A stretch of 40,295 bases of DNA from Balneolales bacterium (GTDB lineage Bacteria > Bacteroidota > Rhodothermia > Balneolales > Cyclonatronaceae). Numbering within the stretch: position 1 is the first letter of the stretch; every line of letters begins with the position of its first letter. The stretch lies in contig SLDG01000041.1 in assembly GCA_007125355.1 (NCBI GenBank), forward strand, positions 1 through 40,295. The letters run 5' to 3'. The notes beneath the pieces are model-generated. The model made no database searches. It saw nothing but the letters and a program-made list of their open reading frames with translations, and was not told the DNA's origin. Made by a program: the position numbers and the translations under genes. This document shows, piece after piece, positions 8,962 through 19,209 of this stretch.

Positions 8962-10686
8962 ATGCCTTTTTTCAGATATATCACCATTCTGGCTATTCTG
9001 CTGCTGAGTGTACTGTTCGTTTATTGTGCGACTCCAACAGCGCCAACGGGCGGTGAGGTAAGCAGAATACCCCCAAGCATCATAAAAACCGTGCCCGAAA
9101 CCGGAACTGTAAATTTTGATGATGATGAAATCCGTTTTTATTTTGACAAATATCTTGATCGCAGATCATTCGAAAATGCATTTAGCATCAATCCTGACTT
9201 ACAGTTAGACTACAGGGTACGCTTCAGGGGCCGTTCAGTCAGAATACAGTTCAACGAGCCGTTGCCCGACTCTACAACAGTTATTTTTACATTGGGAACC
9301 GAACTTTCTGATGTGGACAGAAACCGTATCAGGTCGCCTATTGTACTGGCGCTATCAACCGGTCCAACTATAGATGAGGGTAATATTGAAGGCCGGATTT
9401 TAGATGCATTTACCGGTAAAGCCCTGGAGGGTGCCACGGTACTTTTATACCGTGAGCCTTTTGACCTTGAACAAAGAGCAGAGTATGTGGCTCAGACTGA
9501 TTCATCGGGGAAGGTCAGTTTTTCTTATTTAAGGGATGGCGAATACAAAGCATTTTGGTTAAACGATAGAAACCGTAACCGAATTTGGGACAGGGAAAGA
9601 GAAGCCGCCCGGCCATTTAATAAACAATTTGTGAGCGTAACCGATGGTGAAACTGCTCAACTTGGTACCATGTTTGTTGGTGAACCTGATACACTCAGGC
9701 CTGAATTACAAGGTGTGGGGATGTTTTCATCACAGCGGTTACGATTACGTTTCAGTCGGGAAATGCTGCTTCATGATGATTCTGAAATAGTAGTTGTAGA
9801 TACACTCGGAAATACTTTTGCAAGCGCGTTACCATTGTATGCACAACCGGATCAAATGAATGTTGTTTTTGCGCATACAGAAAGAAGGCTACCCGAAGAT
9901 CAAACATTTAGAATAGAAACGAAGGGAATTACAGATAAACACGGCAATCTTCCTACTGATTATTCACCTGGATTTACGGGATCAATGGTATCTGATACGA
10001 CACATGTACGTAAAATACGGCATTTGACATCCGGCGGAGTATTTGAAACAGAGCCACATGTATTCCAGTTTTCTACACTTATTGAAGGAACCGTTTTGAT
10101 GGATTCATTGCAAATTGTGCAGGATGAAATCATCTATACCGCCTGGGAACCATACGAAATTGAAGGAAACCTCTTGTTCATTTATCCGCCCGAAAACTGG
10201 CAGGATGGGAGTAATTACACCGCCCGATTTTTTGATGTCCGAAACGGAGTTTTTAGAGATGTTCCTATGAAAATCCTGCGTTCTTCCAGAATGGGCTCAA
10301 TTGACCTGGAAATTGCGGAAAAATACAGGAAAGAGGAAATTTATCACCATATTACCGTTTATGATAAAGATGGATTCGAAGTTTTTTCCGGAAAAACAAC
10401 GGATTCAATCGAAATCCCGATGCTTCCGGCAGGCCATTATACCATTCGATCTTTCAAAGATCTTAATGGTGATGGGCGTTGGTTCAGGGGAAGTGTGGAT
10501 CCGTTTGAAATTCCTGAGCCATTAGTCATTCAGCGCAGCTTGCGTGTTGCAGAAAGGATGGTAAGTGATATTGAGCTTTCGTATTCTGAACCGGAACGAT
10601 CAGAAGTGATTGAGGAATTCATAGAAGAAATCCCGGATTCTGAACTTAATGAAACTGAAGAAGTCCAACAAGAAGAACAAAACTGA
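8962..10686 (+). CDS. SbsA Ig-like domain lipoprotein
   Basis: This 574-residue protein has a signal peptide ending LFVYC; the mature N-terminus CATPTAPTGGEV is typical of a large Bacteroidota lipoprotein family, although the lipobox itself is not canonical. An SbsA-type Ig-like domain covers about 35-130 (FYFDKYLDRRSF...LPDSTTVIFTLG). A Cna-B / carboxypeptidase-regulatory-like domain follows at about 138-225 (GNIEGRILDAFTGKALEGATV). Further beta-rich repeats with SRE and D-G-R turns fill the rest, with a second regulatory-like repeat at about 470-535 (GHYTIRSFKDLNGDGRWFRG). The last 35 residues are strongly acidic (Glu-rich). Family members are surface or periplasmic with no known activity. 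It sits four bases after the upstream gene and nine bases before the T9SS protease. Confidence 0.85.
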   Translation: MPFFRYITILAILLLSVLFVYCATPTAPTGGEVSRIPPSIIKTVPETGTVNFDDDEIRFYFDKYLDRRSFENAFSINPDLQLDYRVRFRGRSVRIQFNEPLPDSTTVIFTLGTELSDVDRNRIRSPIVLALSTGPTIDEGNIEGRILDAFTGKALEGATVLLYREPFDLEQRAEYVAQTDSSGKVSFSYLRDGEYKAFWLNDRNRNRIWDREREAARPFNKQFVSVTDGETAQLGTMFVGEPDTLRPELQGVGMFSSQRLRLRFSREMLLHDDSEIVVVDTLGNTFASALPLYAQPDQMNVVFAHTERRLPEDQTFRIETKGITDKHGNLPTDYSPGFTGSMVSDTTHVRKIRHLTSGGVFETEPHVFQFSTLIEGTVLMDSLQIVQDEIIYTAWEPYEIEGNLLFIYPPENWQDGSNYTARFFDVRNGVFRDVPMKILRSSRMGSIDLEIAEKYRKEEIYHHITVYDKDGFEVFSGKTTDSIEIPMLPAGHYTIRSFKDLNGDGRWFRGSVDPFEIPEPLVIQRSLRVAERMVSDIELSYSEPERSEVIEEFIEEIPDSELNETEEVQQEEQN

Positions 10687-10695
10687 CGAATAATC

Positions 10696-13416
10696 ATGCA
10701 AAAAAAGAGAACGACATCTGCATTTAGTATAATTTTAACATTTTTCCTTGTATTTCTATTCTCAAGCTTATCAATTGCGCAAGAAAGCATAATGCTATTA
10801 AGTGTTGATGGCGAAAAGTCTCCACAAAACCGGCATTTGGCTGAACATAGAACGTCTTTCTATAATGTTCAGATTAATAAGAATGCTTTTGGCGCACTCA
10901 ATAGAGGGGATCGATTTACAATTGATCTTCCCCATAAAGGGCATGGCGATTTTAAAGTAATTCGTGTAGCAGAGTTTATTCCCGGTGTTATATCAATTTC
11001 AGCGCATGAAGTGGGGACAAAAGAGAATATTGTGACTCTGAATATGGACAAAGACGGAAAAATACTTGGTCAGATGGAGTTGTTCGCTGATCATAAGTTT
11101 TATGAATTAAGAACCGACCCGGTTTCTAAATCTCAGTTCATGGCTGCTTTTAATTCATCGCAAAGAGACGAATTAACCTGTGGCCTCAGCACGCATGCCG
11201 ATGAGTTTCTTGAACCTATAAAGTCACATAATCACATGATTCCGGGAAAAGAAACATCAATTTTAGGTGATAGTAGTACTAAAAATCTGCCGGGTATCGG
11301 ACATGAGCTTGATACTATCAGCAGGCACACCGCAGGTCCTGATGGAAAAACCACTCTCGATATTCTTCTTGTGTATACATCTAACGCAGATAATTGGGCA
11401 GCTGGTCAAGGTGGTATTGATCTTGTTATTGCAGAGATGATTAACCGTTCCCAAAATGCGCTTGATAATAGTGAAATAGCAGTAGAGCTGCGTGTAGTTT
11501 TTAGTGGCTTGATTAATTACAATCAGGATGGAGATTCCGGTGTGTCTGGAGTTGATCAGCTTAGAAGAATTACAACATCACCTGAATTTAGCCTTGGCAC
11601 TGAATTCGAAGGATATATGAATGAAGTGCACGACCTGCGTAATCAATACGGTGCTGATTTGGTATCTGGTTTGATGCTTTTAAGTGATATTGGCGGAGTT
11701 GCATGGCGTGGCAGCTCGGCTGCACCTGATCCGCGATATGCTTTTTCAATTAACCGCATCCAGCAAATGACCACAACGTACACTTTTATTCACGAAGTCG
11801 GTCATAATTTAGGTTTGGCTCATAGCAGGAATCAACAGTCTAACACAGCCAATATTTTTGGAGGTGGATTTGAATACAGCACTGGCTGGAGATTTACCAC
11901 AAGTCAGGCGCAAACATTCGCCACTGTTATGACTTATGCAGAGGGTGATGAAAGAATACCGGTATTTTCAAATCCGGATATTTTGTGGCAGGGAGAACCT
12001 ACAGGCTCGTATGATGGTTTTTTTGCTCCCGCAGATGCTGCCCGTGCTATTCGCCATACAGCGCCGTTCATTGCCGGCAACAGAGCTACCACATTAATGC
12101 CGCCTATCCCTGCTGTTGACCAATCACCAATTTCGGTTACGCTTGGCCTTGATACTATCGAAGAAATGAATATTACCGTTGCAAATAATGGCGAATCCAT
12201 TCTTTACGCTCGTCCTGAGTTTAGGGCTTCATTTACTTCTGCACAAAGCATAGTACTGCCGCAATCATGGAAAGAAAATGCTTTAATGAATGCGCAAGCT
12301 GAGGATAATAGAATATGGGGTTCTGATTTTAGTCAGGGTTCCAATTTCCAAACGGGTTCGTTCCAGATTATAAATGACTGGAGAATCTTTGCCCAAACGT
12401 TACAGGATTCTTATCAAATAGTTGAGGATCCTTCAGAAGTGAATGGACAAATGTTGCAGTTTGGTTATCAAAATAATAGTCAGAATAACAGTTTTTTAAG
12501 CGTGCGTTCAGCATACGATGGCTTATTCTCAACCGGCGGGTACTACTTCAGTTCAACTTTTAAAATTAGTGGAAGCAATCCCCCTAATTATTATTTTGAA
12601 TTGTACGATCCATCGGTTTACGGGAAAAATGAATCTTTCTCATGGTTGAATTTTTCCCCAAACGGATTCATTTTCTTTGTAAGCGGACTCACAGCAAATA
12701 ATCAATGGATACAACAAAATTCGGGAGTGGAGTGGGTTGCTGATGAATTCAAAACGGTAGAGGTTATTTATCATCCCGCTGAAAATGAAGTGAAATTTTA
12801 CTATGATGGCGAGTTTTTAGGTTCCGCACCACCGCTATCTGCAGTCCAACCTGCTCAAGGCAGAGTTTGGAGAGTAAATACCGGTGTGGGTAGTGTTGCA
12901 GAGTATCGGCACATAACTTTAAACAGAATGTATGATGGGCTTGGCTTCGTAAGATCAAGCACACCTGCATTAGCGTTAGATGTTGCTCAAGCTGATTTTA
13001 TCAACCTTACATTTGATACAAACGGCCTTGAACCCGGTTTTTACGAAGCAGATTTGGTTGTATATACCAACGCTATAGATTCTGAGAAAATAGTTATTCC
13101 CATTGAGCTTGAGGTAACGGGTCAGGTTTCGGTTGAATCTCCGGAAATTCCGCTTAAAGCATCACTCGAGCAAAACTACCCGAATCCGTTTAACCCAACC
13201 ACCATGATTAACTTCCAGTTGCCCGAGAGCGGCAATGTAACACTCGAGGTGTTTAATATGGCCGGACAAAGGGTGCAAACTCTGGTTAATGGACTAATTT
13301 CTCAAGGAAACCATTCTGTAAATTTTGATGCCTCAGAATTATCGAGCGGGATGTATATCTACAGGCTGTCTTCAGAATTTGGAACAATCAGCCGTAAGAT
13401 GTTGTTAGTTAAATAG
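10696..13416 (+). CDS. T9SS-secreted metzincin metalloprotease
   Basis: This 906-residue protein has a signal peptide (about 1-33, ending SLSIAQ). A propeptide-like region runs to about 150. The metzincin domain spans about 200-460, with HEVGHNLGLAH at 366-376 (zinc ligands H366, H370, H376 and catalytic E367) and a Met-turn at M412 (TVMTY). An Ig-like segment lies around 465-540 and a LamG-like jelly roll around 550-745. The last 85 residues are a type IX secretion sorting domain: NYPNPFNPTT, then a beta sandwich ending SRKMLLVK. The protein should therefore cross the outer membrane by T9SS and be attached or released. It is a paralogue-like counterpart of the partial protein at 1-2822. The two short upstream genes appear to share its transcript. 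Confidence 0.92.
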   Translation: MQKKRTTSAFSIILTFFLVFLFSSLSIAQESIMLLSVDGEKSPQNRHLAEHRTSFYNVQINKNAFGALNRGDRFTIDLPHKGHGDFKVIRVAEFIPGVISISAHEVGTKENIVTLNMDKDGKILGQMELFADHKFYELRTDPVSKSQFMAAFNSSQRDELTCGLSTHADEFLEPIKSHNHMIPGKETSILGDSSTKNLPGIGHELDTISRHTAGPDGKTTLDILLVYTSNADNWAAGQGGIDLVIAEMINRSQNALDNSEIAVELRVVFSGLINYNQDGDSGVSGVDQLRRITTSPEFSLGTEFEGYMNEVHDLRNQYGADLVSGLMLLSDIGGVAWRGSSAAPDPRYAFSINRIQQMTTTYTFIHEVGHNLGLAHSRNQQSNTANIFGGGFEYSTGWRFTTSQAQTFATVMTYAEGDERIPVFSNPDILWQGEPTGSYDGFFAPADAARAIRHTAPFIAGNRATTLMPPIPAVDQSPISVTLGLDTIEEMNITVANNGESILYARPEFRASFTSAQSIVLPQSWKENALMNAQAEDNRIWGSDFSQGSNFQTGSFQIINDWRIFAQTLQDSYQIVEDPSEVNGQMLQFGYQNNSQNNSFLSVRSAYDGLFSTGGYYFSSTFKISGSNPPNYYFELYDPSVYGKNESFSWLNFSPNGFIFFVSGLTANNQWIQQNSGVEWVADEFKTVEVIYHPAENEVKFYYDGEFLGSAPPLSAVQPAQGRVWRVNTGVGSVAEYRHITLNRMYDGLGFVRSSTPALALDVAQADFINLTFDTNGLEPGFYEADLVVYTNAIDSEKIVIPIELEVTGQVSVESPEIPLKASLEQNYPNPFNPTTMINFQLPESGNVTLEVFNMAGQRVQTLVNGLISQGNHSVNFDASELSSGMYIYRLSSEFGTISRKMLLVK

Positions 13417-13549
13417 TAAAGCCATATAAATATTGATTTTATCTGCCTTTATTACATCTCAATTCCGAAGAAAATTAATCGGGCTTGTGTTATAGTTAAT
13501 GAAAAGTGAATAGAACTCTTTTCAAGGATTTAAATTATAGGAGTAGGGT

Positions 13550-14041
13550 ATGAATAGTGTTAAATGGATTGTATCATTAATGGTAATTTCTTTAGGATTG
13601 ATGATTGCATCTTGTGGTGAGCCTGCAGATACAGTAGATCAACCGGAAGCCCCGGGTGTAACTGCAAATCCGGATTTTGGAGATGAATTAGACAGGAGCG
13701 AAAGAATAGCAACTGTTGCAGATTTATCAGCATTTGAGGACAATAGAGAAAGAGAATTGAATGAAACATTTACCCTGACTATAGCCGACACATTATTTTT
13801 AGAGCTAAATATTCAAAATAAATCTAATCCATTACGTGATCTTATTAGCTATTCAGGTTCTGTTACCGGAGATGGTGCCGGAGATTTTACACTTTCTAAG
13901 GATGGCTCTATGTTCTTAGGCACTATTCGTATTTACGAAGATAATCTAAGATTTCAAATAACGTACGACAGGGTAGATGAGCATCACAAATTGTACCGTC
14001 TTAAGCATGATCAAATTGAGGAAGTTGATATTTTGGATTGA
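13550..14041 (+). CDS. Small lipoprotein of unknown function
   Basis: A 163-residue protein with a clear lipoprotein signal: MNSVKWIVSLMVISLGLMIASC, with C22 as the lipidation site. The mature part begins with a Pro/Asp-rich linker, then a predicted all-beta domain (about 60-160) with alternating hydrophobic residues and many Asp/Glu. I do not recognise the family. Unusually for this window it has a good Shine-Dalgarno (AGGAG, 8 bases before the ATG). It stands between the T9SS protease and icmF with its own spacers of 133 and 254 bases, so it is probably a single-gene unit. Confidence 0.75.
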   Translation: MNSVKWIVSLMVISLGLMIASCGEPADTVDQPEAPGVTANPDFGDELDRSERIATVADLSAFEDNRERELNETFTLTIADTLFLELNIQNKSNPLRDLISYSGSVTGDGAGDFTLSKDGSMFLGTIRIYEDNLRFQITYDRVDEHHKLYRLKHDQIEEVDILD

Positions 14042-14133
14042 TTATTGAAAAGCTGAATTATATTGATAAATTAATCGCATTTCGAAATATATCATCAATA
14101 ATCCTGCAAACTGGAATGATGATAAATTTAATG

Positions 14134-14166
14134 CAATGAATAAATGATTTGTGTCAATGAATAAAT
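14134..14166. promoter_or_regulatory. Twin direct repeat upstream of icmF, possible operator
   Basis: The 12-mer CAATGAATAAAT occurs at 14134-14145 and again at 14155-14166, start-to-start 21 bases, about two turns of the helix. A 14-bp perfect palindrome (AAAAAGCGCTTTTT) lies at 14259-14272, 23 bases before the icmF start. Both could bind a regulator. The region is AT-rich, so chance is possible. Confidence 0.3.
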
Positions 14167-14295
14167 TTTTGAGGATTATGCATTTCAAAACCAGACTGTT
14201 AAATCATGTTTAAGGTAATGCAATACGTTCATTAAAGCGTTATCTTTAGATGATAATAAAAAAGCGCTTTTTGAAACCTGAACTAAAAAACTACC

Positions 14296-17200
14296 ATGCC
14301 GGAAGCAGCTGCTAAAGTAAAGAAAACAACCGCTGATAATAATCAGCCATTTATCTATAAACCAAAACATAAAATAAGGTTTGTTACTGCCACAAGTTTG
14401 TTTGACGGACACGATGCGTCAATAAACATTATGCGGAGGATTCTGCAAAGTTCAGGGGCCGAGGTCATTCATCTTGGCCACAATAGGTCGGTCGGTGAAA
14501 TTGTAGATTGTGCCATTCAGGAAGATGTACAGGGGATAGCTATCAGCTCGTATCAGGGGGGACACATCGAGTTTTTCAAGTACATGGTTGATTTACTCAG
14601 GGAAAATGGCGCTCCGCATATAAAAGTATTTGGCGGCGGCGGTGGCGTAATTGTAGATAGTGAGATTAAAGAGCTGCATGAGTACGGGGTCAGCCACATT
14701 TTTAGTCCTGATGATGGTAGAAAATATGGCCTTCAGGGGATGATCAATCAAATGCTCGAAACCTGTGACTTCAGTACAACAGTTTTAGATAAAATTGATT
14801 ACGATTCAGTAAACAGGAAAAATCCCAAAATTCTCGCGCGTTGTATTACAGCTATTGAAAATGACGCAAATGAGCTTCTCGAGTATCGCGATAACCAATT
14901 ATTTTTTGATAACGGGAAGAAGCTTTTATCCGGTAAAAACGGAAAAACTATTCCATTAATCGGTATTACGGGAACCGGTGGTGCGGGTAAAAGTTCGTTG
15001 ACAGATGAAATAATCAGGCGCTTTCTTACCGAATTTGAGGATAAATACATCGGAATTATATCCATCGATCCATCCAAAAGAAGGACAGGCGGCGCATTGC
15101 TGGGTGATAGAATCAGGATGAATGCAGTTTATAATGATCGGGTGTACATGCGCAGCTTAGCAACCAGAGCTTCGAATCGGGCTACAAGTAAGGCGGTTTC
15201 TGGTACTGTTGAGCTCATGAAATCAGCCGGCTTCGATATGATTATAGTCGAAACCAGCGGAATTGGACAAAGCGAGTCCGAGATTGTAGATTTGACGGAT
15301 ATCAGCTTATATGTAATGACCAGCGAATACGGTGCAGCCACACAGCTGGAAAAAATTGACATGCTGGATTTGGCTGATTTCGTAGTCATCAACAAATTCG
15401 ACAAAAAGGGATCGCTCGACGCTCTCAGAGATGTCAGAAAGCAGTACAAAAGAAACCGCAATCTGTGGCATGAGGATGAAAAAACGCTGCCTGTATATCC
15501 CACCATCGCGGCTCAGTTTAATGATGAGGGCGTAAATCGTCTATTTAAGGCGCTTACTAATAAAATTAACGAACAATATTCAATTAATTGGGAAACTTCG
15601 GTTTACAATAATCCCGAACCGGCTGAGGAGCTTAATAAACAGGCGATTATCCCCGGAAACAGAGTGCGGTATTTATCAGAGATTTCAGAAAGCCTTCGTG
15701 AGTATCATGAGTGGGCAGAGGAGCAGTCGAAAGTCGCCACCAAACTGAACGATATTGAAGGAACGTTAGCTCAGCTTGAAAAATGGAATCCTGATGATAA
15801 GGAAACATTACAGGCTACTCTAAACGAAATGAGAGATCATTGGCGCTCAAAACTCGATCCGGTTTCACTAAATATTTTAGATAATTGGGATAAAACAGCC
15901 GAAATGTATCGCAGAGACGTGGTCGAAACTAAAGTGCGCGATCGCGTTATCAAAAACGAGCAGTACCGGACATCATTAAGCGGCTTGAAAATTCCCCGTG
16001 TATCACTGCCTCGTTATGAGGGCTGGGGCGATCGTCTTAATTTTGCTTTAAAAGAGAACATCCCCGGTTATTTTCCCTTCACATCCGGTGTTTTTCCGTT
16101 TAAGAGAGAAGGCGAAGACCCGGCGAGGATGTTTGCCGGAGAAGGCACGCCTGAGCGCACAAACAAGAGATTCCACTATGTAAGTGAGGGTTTGCCGGCA
16201 AAACGATTGTCTACTGCTTTCGATTCGGTGACACTTTATGGCGAAGACCCTGCTTTGCGTCCTGATATTTATGGAAAAGTGGGGAATTCAGGTGTGAGCA
16301 TTTGTACTTTGGATGACATGAAAAAGCTCTATTCGGGATTTTATCTAACGGAACCTACTACCTCGGTTTCCATGACTATAAACGGGCCGGCTCCAATGAT
16401 TTTGGCCATGTTCATGAACACGGCCATTGATCAGCAGGTAGAACGCTGGCTGAAAGAAAACGGTGAGTGGGATAAAGCTGAAAAGAAAATTGAGTCGTAT
16501 TTCAGAGAACGCGAGGCGAATCGTCCCCGATACAATGGCGATTTGCCGGCTAATAGCAATGGCCATGGACTTGGATTACTTGGAATCACAGGTGAGTTTG
16601 TAACCGACCGAGAAGTGTACGAAAAAATTAAAGCCGACACGCTTAAAGTTGTTCGGGGAACCGTTCAGGCTGATATTCTTAAAGAAGATCAGGCGCAGAA
16701 TACCTGTATTTTCTCCACAGAATTTGCTTTAAAGATGATGGGGGATATACAGAGTTATTTCACCAGGAATAAAGTCAGAAATTATTATTCTGTTTCTATT
16801 TCAGGATATCATATCGCAGAAGCAGGTGCAAACCCTGTAACTCAGGCGGCATTTACGTTAGCGAATGGTTTCACATTTGTTGAATATTATCTCGCCCGTG
16901 GTCTGAAGATTGATGATTTCGCGCATAATCTTTCCTTTTTCTTCAGCAACGGACTTGATCCTGAATACGCCGTAATTGGAAGGGTAGCGCGACGCATCTG
17001 GGCGGTATCCATGAGGAATAAATACGGTGCCAATGCTCGTTCGCAAAAGTTGAAATATCACATTCAAACAAGCGGTCGTTCACTGCATGCTCAGGAAATT
17101 CAATTCAATGATATTCGTACTACATTGCAGGCGTTGTTAGCGATTTATGATAATTGTAACTCGCTTCACACCAATGCTTATGATGAAGCGATAACCACAC

Positions 17201-17751
17201 CGACGGAGGAATCTGTTCGTCGCGCATTAGCAATTCAGCTGATCATAAACAAAGAGTTGGGACTGGCAAAAAATGAAAATCCACTTCAGGGCTCATTTAT
17301 CATAAATGAATTAACTGATTTGGTTGAAGAAGCTATTTTGACTGAATTCGACCGCATCACCGAGCGTGGGGGCGTACTTGGGGCGATGGAAACGATGTAT
17401 CAGAGAGGAAAAATTCAGGAAGAAAGCCTCTACTACGAGACGCTAAAACACAATGGCGACCTTCCGATAATTGGGGTGAATACTTTTCTCGGGAAAAATT
17501 CTGAAACGCCTCAGGAAGTTGATCTTATTCGTTCAACTGATAACGAGAAAAAGCAACAAATTGAGGCTTTAGATTCTTTTAAACACCGCAACTCAGACCG
17601 AAGTGAATCATCCCTAAAAAAACTAAAACAGGTTGCCAGAAATAATGGCAATTTATTTGAGGAGTTGATGGAAACCGTCAAGTATAGTTCGCTTGGACAG
17701 ATTTCTCAGTCTTTGTATGAAGTTGGCGGGCAGTATCGTAGGAATATGTGA
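14296..17751 (+). CDS. icmF: Fused isobutyryl-CoA mutase IcmF (B12 domain - G-protein chaperone - mutase)
   Basis: This 1151-residue protein has the order typical of IcmF. Residues 25-150 are the B12-binding domain, with the base-off signature FDGHDAS (H39 as lower cobalt ligand). Residues 215-440 are a MeaI/ArgK-type GTPase: P-loop GTGGAGKSS (K232), [15 protein letters not shown] switch, ETSGIGQSE, and NKFD base motif. From about 570 the TIM-barrel mutase domain follows ([51 protein letters not shown]). F600 lies where methylmalonyl-CoA mutases carry a tyrosine, which favours the isobutyryl type. The enzyme interconverts isobutyryl-CoA and n-butyryl-CoA with adenosylcobalamin, and can act on isovaleryl-CoA in known homologues. 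The length matches the family. It is monocistronic by spacing and follows a direct-repeat region. Confidence 0.95.
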   Translation: MPEAAAKVKKTTADNNQPFIYKPKHKIRFVTATSLFDGHDASINIMRRILQSSGAEVIHLGHNRSVGEIVDCAIQEDVQGIAISSYQGGHIEFFKYMVDLLRENGAPHIKVFGGGGGVIVDSEIKELHEYGVSHIFSPDDGRKYGLQGMINQMLETCDFSTTVLDKIDYDSVNRKNPKILARCITAIENDANELLEYRDNQLFFDNGKKLLSGKNGKTIPLIGITGTGGAGKSSLTDEIIRRFLTEFEDKYIGIISIDPSKRRTGGALLGDRIRMNAVYNDRVYMRSLATRASNRATSKAVSGTVELMKSAGFDMIIVETSGIGQSESEIVDLTDISLYVMTSEYGAATQLEKIDMLDLADFVVINKFDKKGSLDALRDVRKQYKRNRNLWHEDEKTLPVYPTIAAQFNDEGVNRLFKALTNKINEQYSINWETSVYNNPEPAEELNKQAIIPGNRVRYLSEISESLREYHEWAEEQSKVATKLNDIEGTLAQLEKWNPDDKETLQATLNEMRDHWRSKLDPVSLNILDNWDKTAEMYRRDVVETKVRDRVIKNEQYRTSLSGLKIPRVSLPRYEGWGDRLNFALKENIPGYFPFTSGVFPFKREGEDPARMFAGEGTPERTNKRFHYVSEGLPAKRLSTAFDSVTLYGEDPALRPDIYGKVGNSGVSICTLDDMKKLYSGFYLTEPTTSVSMTINGPAPMILAMFMNTAIDQQVERWLKENGEWDKAEKKIESYFREREANRPRYNGDLPANSNGHGLGLLGITGEFVTDREVYEKIKADTLKVVRGTVQADILKEDQAQNTCIFSTEFALKMMGDIQSYFTRNKVRNYYSVSISGYHIAEAGANPVTQAAFTLANGFTFVEYYLARGLKIDDFAHNLSFFFSNGLDPEYAVIGRVARRIWAVSMRNKYGANARSQKLKYHIQTSGRSLHAQEIQFNDIRTTLQALLAIYDNCNSLHTNAYDEAITTPTEESVRRALAIQLIINKELGLAKNENPLQGSFIINELTDLVEEAILTEFDRITERGGVLGAMETMYQRGKIQEESLYYETLKHNGDLPIIGVNTFLGKNSETPQEVDLIRSTDNEKKQQIEALDSFKHRNSDRSESSLKKLKQVARNNGNLFEELMETVKYSSLGQISQSLYEVGGQYRRNM

Positions 17752-17757
17752 TTTTCA

Positions 17758-17825
17758 CTCAGATTTCGCTGATTGGCGCGGATTAGTATTATCAGTGTTA
17801 ATCATCAGAATCAGCCAAATCTGCG
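17758..17825. repeat. Imperfect palindromic dispersed repeat
   Basis: Two 17-base arms (17758-17774 and 17809-17825) are inverted copies with 15 of 17 matches (CTCAGATTTCGCTGATT against CGCAGATTTGGCTGATT). The unit starts seven bases after the icmF stop and could fold in RNA, so it may protect or end the icmF transcript. A shortened relative occurs at 4641-4680. Confidence 0.6.
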
Positions 17826-17958
17826 TTCTGTTCTTTGGGCGTATAATCTGGTACCGCTTCCACTGATAATTAAGAATTTATACGTTAAAAATGATATATT
17901 TACTCGATTGCTTTGTAAGACTGTTAATTTCTTCTGCAATCAATCATTTTTTAGCTGT

Positions 17959-17990
17959 TTTGACGCAACACCATGCATCTATACAGTTTG
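17959..17990 (+). promoter_or_regulatory. Candidate promoter of the aldolase gene
   Basis: TTTG at 17959-17962 is followed after 19 bases by TACAGTTTG at 17982-17990, one base longer than the Bacteroidota -7 consensus TAnnTTTG. It lies 37 bases before the ATG. Confidence 0.35.
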
Positions 17991-18011
17991 ATATTTAATT
18001 TATATTAACTC

Positions 18012-18017
18012 AGGAGG
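18012..18017 (+). promoter_or_regulatory. Strong Shine-Dalgarno AGGAGG of the aldolase gene
   Basis: A full AGGAGG lies 10 bases before the ATG at 18028. Most genes in the window lack such a site, so this marks a gene probably translated at high level and fixes its start. Confidence 0.75.
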
Positions 18018-18027
18018 TTAACAAAAT

Positions 18028-19104
18028 ATGGCTTTAACACTTTCTAAAATTGAAGAATATCTTGGTTCAGAAGCTGATGCGCTTCTAAACCATAAGTGTA
18101 AAACTATTTCTAAAGAAAATATTCATCTTCCATCATCAGATTTTATTGAAAAAGTATGGATGGATTCAGACCGGAGTCCACGTGTTCTTAGAAATTTGCA
18201 ATCTATTTACGATCACGGTCGCTTGGGCAGAACAGGATTTATGTCAATTTTACCCGTAGATCAGGGTATTGAGCATTCAGGTGGTGCGTCTTTCGCGAAA
18301 AATCCCGCTTATTTCGATCCGGAGAACATCGTAAAGCTTGCTATTGAAGGTGGATGTAATGCAGTTGCTTCGACCTATGGTGTACTCGGTTCTGTTGCAC
18401 GTAAATATGCTCACCGGATTCCATTTATTGTGAAAATCAATCACAATGAACTTATGACGTATCCTAACAGCTTCGATCAGATTATGTTTGGTACAATCGA
18501 TCAGGCTTACGATATGGGATGTGCCGCGGTTGGTGCAACAATTTATTTTGGCTCTGATGAATCATCCAGACAAATTATTGAAGTTGCTAACGCTTTTGCT
18601 TATGCACATGAACTTGGTATGGCAACCATCCTTTGGTGTTACACACGTAACAATGCTTTCAAAAAAGATGGTGTTGATTATCATGTGGCGGCTGACTTAA
18701 CAGGACAAGCTAACCACCTTGGTGTGACTATAGAAGCGGATGTCATCAAACAAAAACTACCTGAAAATAATGGCGGTTTTAAAGCTTTAAACACCGGCGA
18801 TTCTTCTTACGGTAAGTTAGATGAACGTATTTATTCTGACCTGACCAGTGATAATCCAATTGACCTGACACGTTATCAGGTTGCGAATTGCTACATGGGG
18901 CGCGCGAACCTGATTAACTCAGGTGGTGCTTCCGGTGACAATGACTTTGCTGATGCGGTTAAAACTGCTGTTATCAACAAGCGTGCCGGTGGAGCAGGCC
19001 TTATCAGTGGCCGTAAAGCATTCCAGCGTCCGATGGATGAAGGTGTAAAACTACTGAATACCATTCAGGATGTATATCTGGAAGATGGTGTAACTGTCGC
19101 CTGA
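18028..19104 (+). CDS. Class I fructose-bisphosphate aldolase (DhnA/FbaB type)
   Basis: A 358-residue cytosolic enzyme of the DhnA/FbaB class I aldolase family, which splits fructose 1,6-bisphosphate into two triose phosphates through a lysine Schiff base. Characteristic stretches are [12 protein letters not shown] (75-86), [11 protein letters not shown] (111-121), FIVKINHNE (133-141), ATIYFGS (170-176), and [10 protein letters not shown] (237-245), where K241 is the likely Schiff-base lysine. The phosphate-binding region [10 protein letters not shown] and [13 protein letters not shown] closes the barrel. The length is a little above the archaeal homologues, as usual for the bacterial long form. 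It has the best ribosome-binding site in the window and a strong terminator, so it is an independent, probably highly expressed gene of glycolysis and gluconeogenesis. Confidence 0.92.
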   Translation: MALTLSKIEEYLGSEADALLNHKCKTISKENIHLPSSDFIEKVWMDSDRSPRVLRNLQSIYDHGRLGRTGFMSILPVDQGIEHSGGASFAKNPAYFDPENIVKLAIEGGCNAVASTYGVLGSVARKYAHRIPFIVKINHNELMTYPNSFDQIMFGTIDQAYDMGCAAVGATIYFGSDESSRQIIEVANAFAYAHELGMATILWCYTRNNAFKKDGVDYHVAADLTGQANHLGVTIEADVIKQKLPENNGGFKALNTGDSSYGKLDERIYSDLTSDNPIDLTRYQVANCYMGRANLINSGGASGDNDFADAVKTAVINKRAGGAGLISGRKAFQRPMDEGVKLLNTIQDVYLEDGVTVA

Positions 19105-19162
19105 TAAATCATTTCAAAAACTATGTTCTACTTAGTATGATTATGGTAGAGCTCGAAGAAAT

Positions 19163-19189
19163 AAAAAAGGAGCATTTCGCTCCTTTTTT
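19163..19189 (+). terminator. Terminator of the aldolase gene, probably bidirectional
   Basis: An 11-bp stem (AAAAAAGGAGC at 19163-19173, GCTCCTTTTTT at 19179-19189) with a 5-base loop and a T-run. It lies between convergent genes and has A/T runs on both sides, so it can serve both strands. Confidence 0.9.
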
Positions 19190-19209
19190 TATATCGTAAA
19201 TAGTTTGGG

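Noticed and set aside
17773-17991. 72-codon frame between icmF and the aldolase gene
   Set aside because: It begins inside the palindromic repeat, lacks an ATG and ribosome-binding site, and overlaps the aldolase promoter candidate.
18178-18192. Second parS-like core (GTCCACGTGTTC) in the aldolase gene
   Set aside because: Only one half resembles parS, and the bases are explained by coding for S-P-R-V-L.
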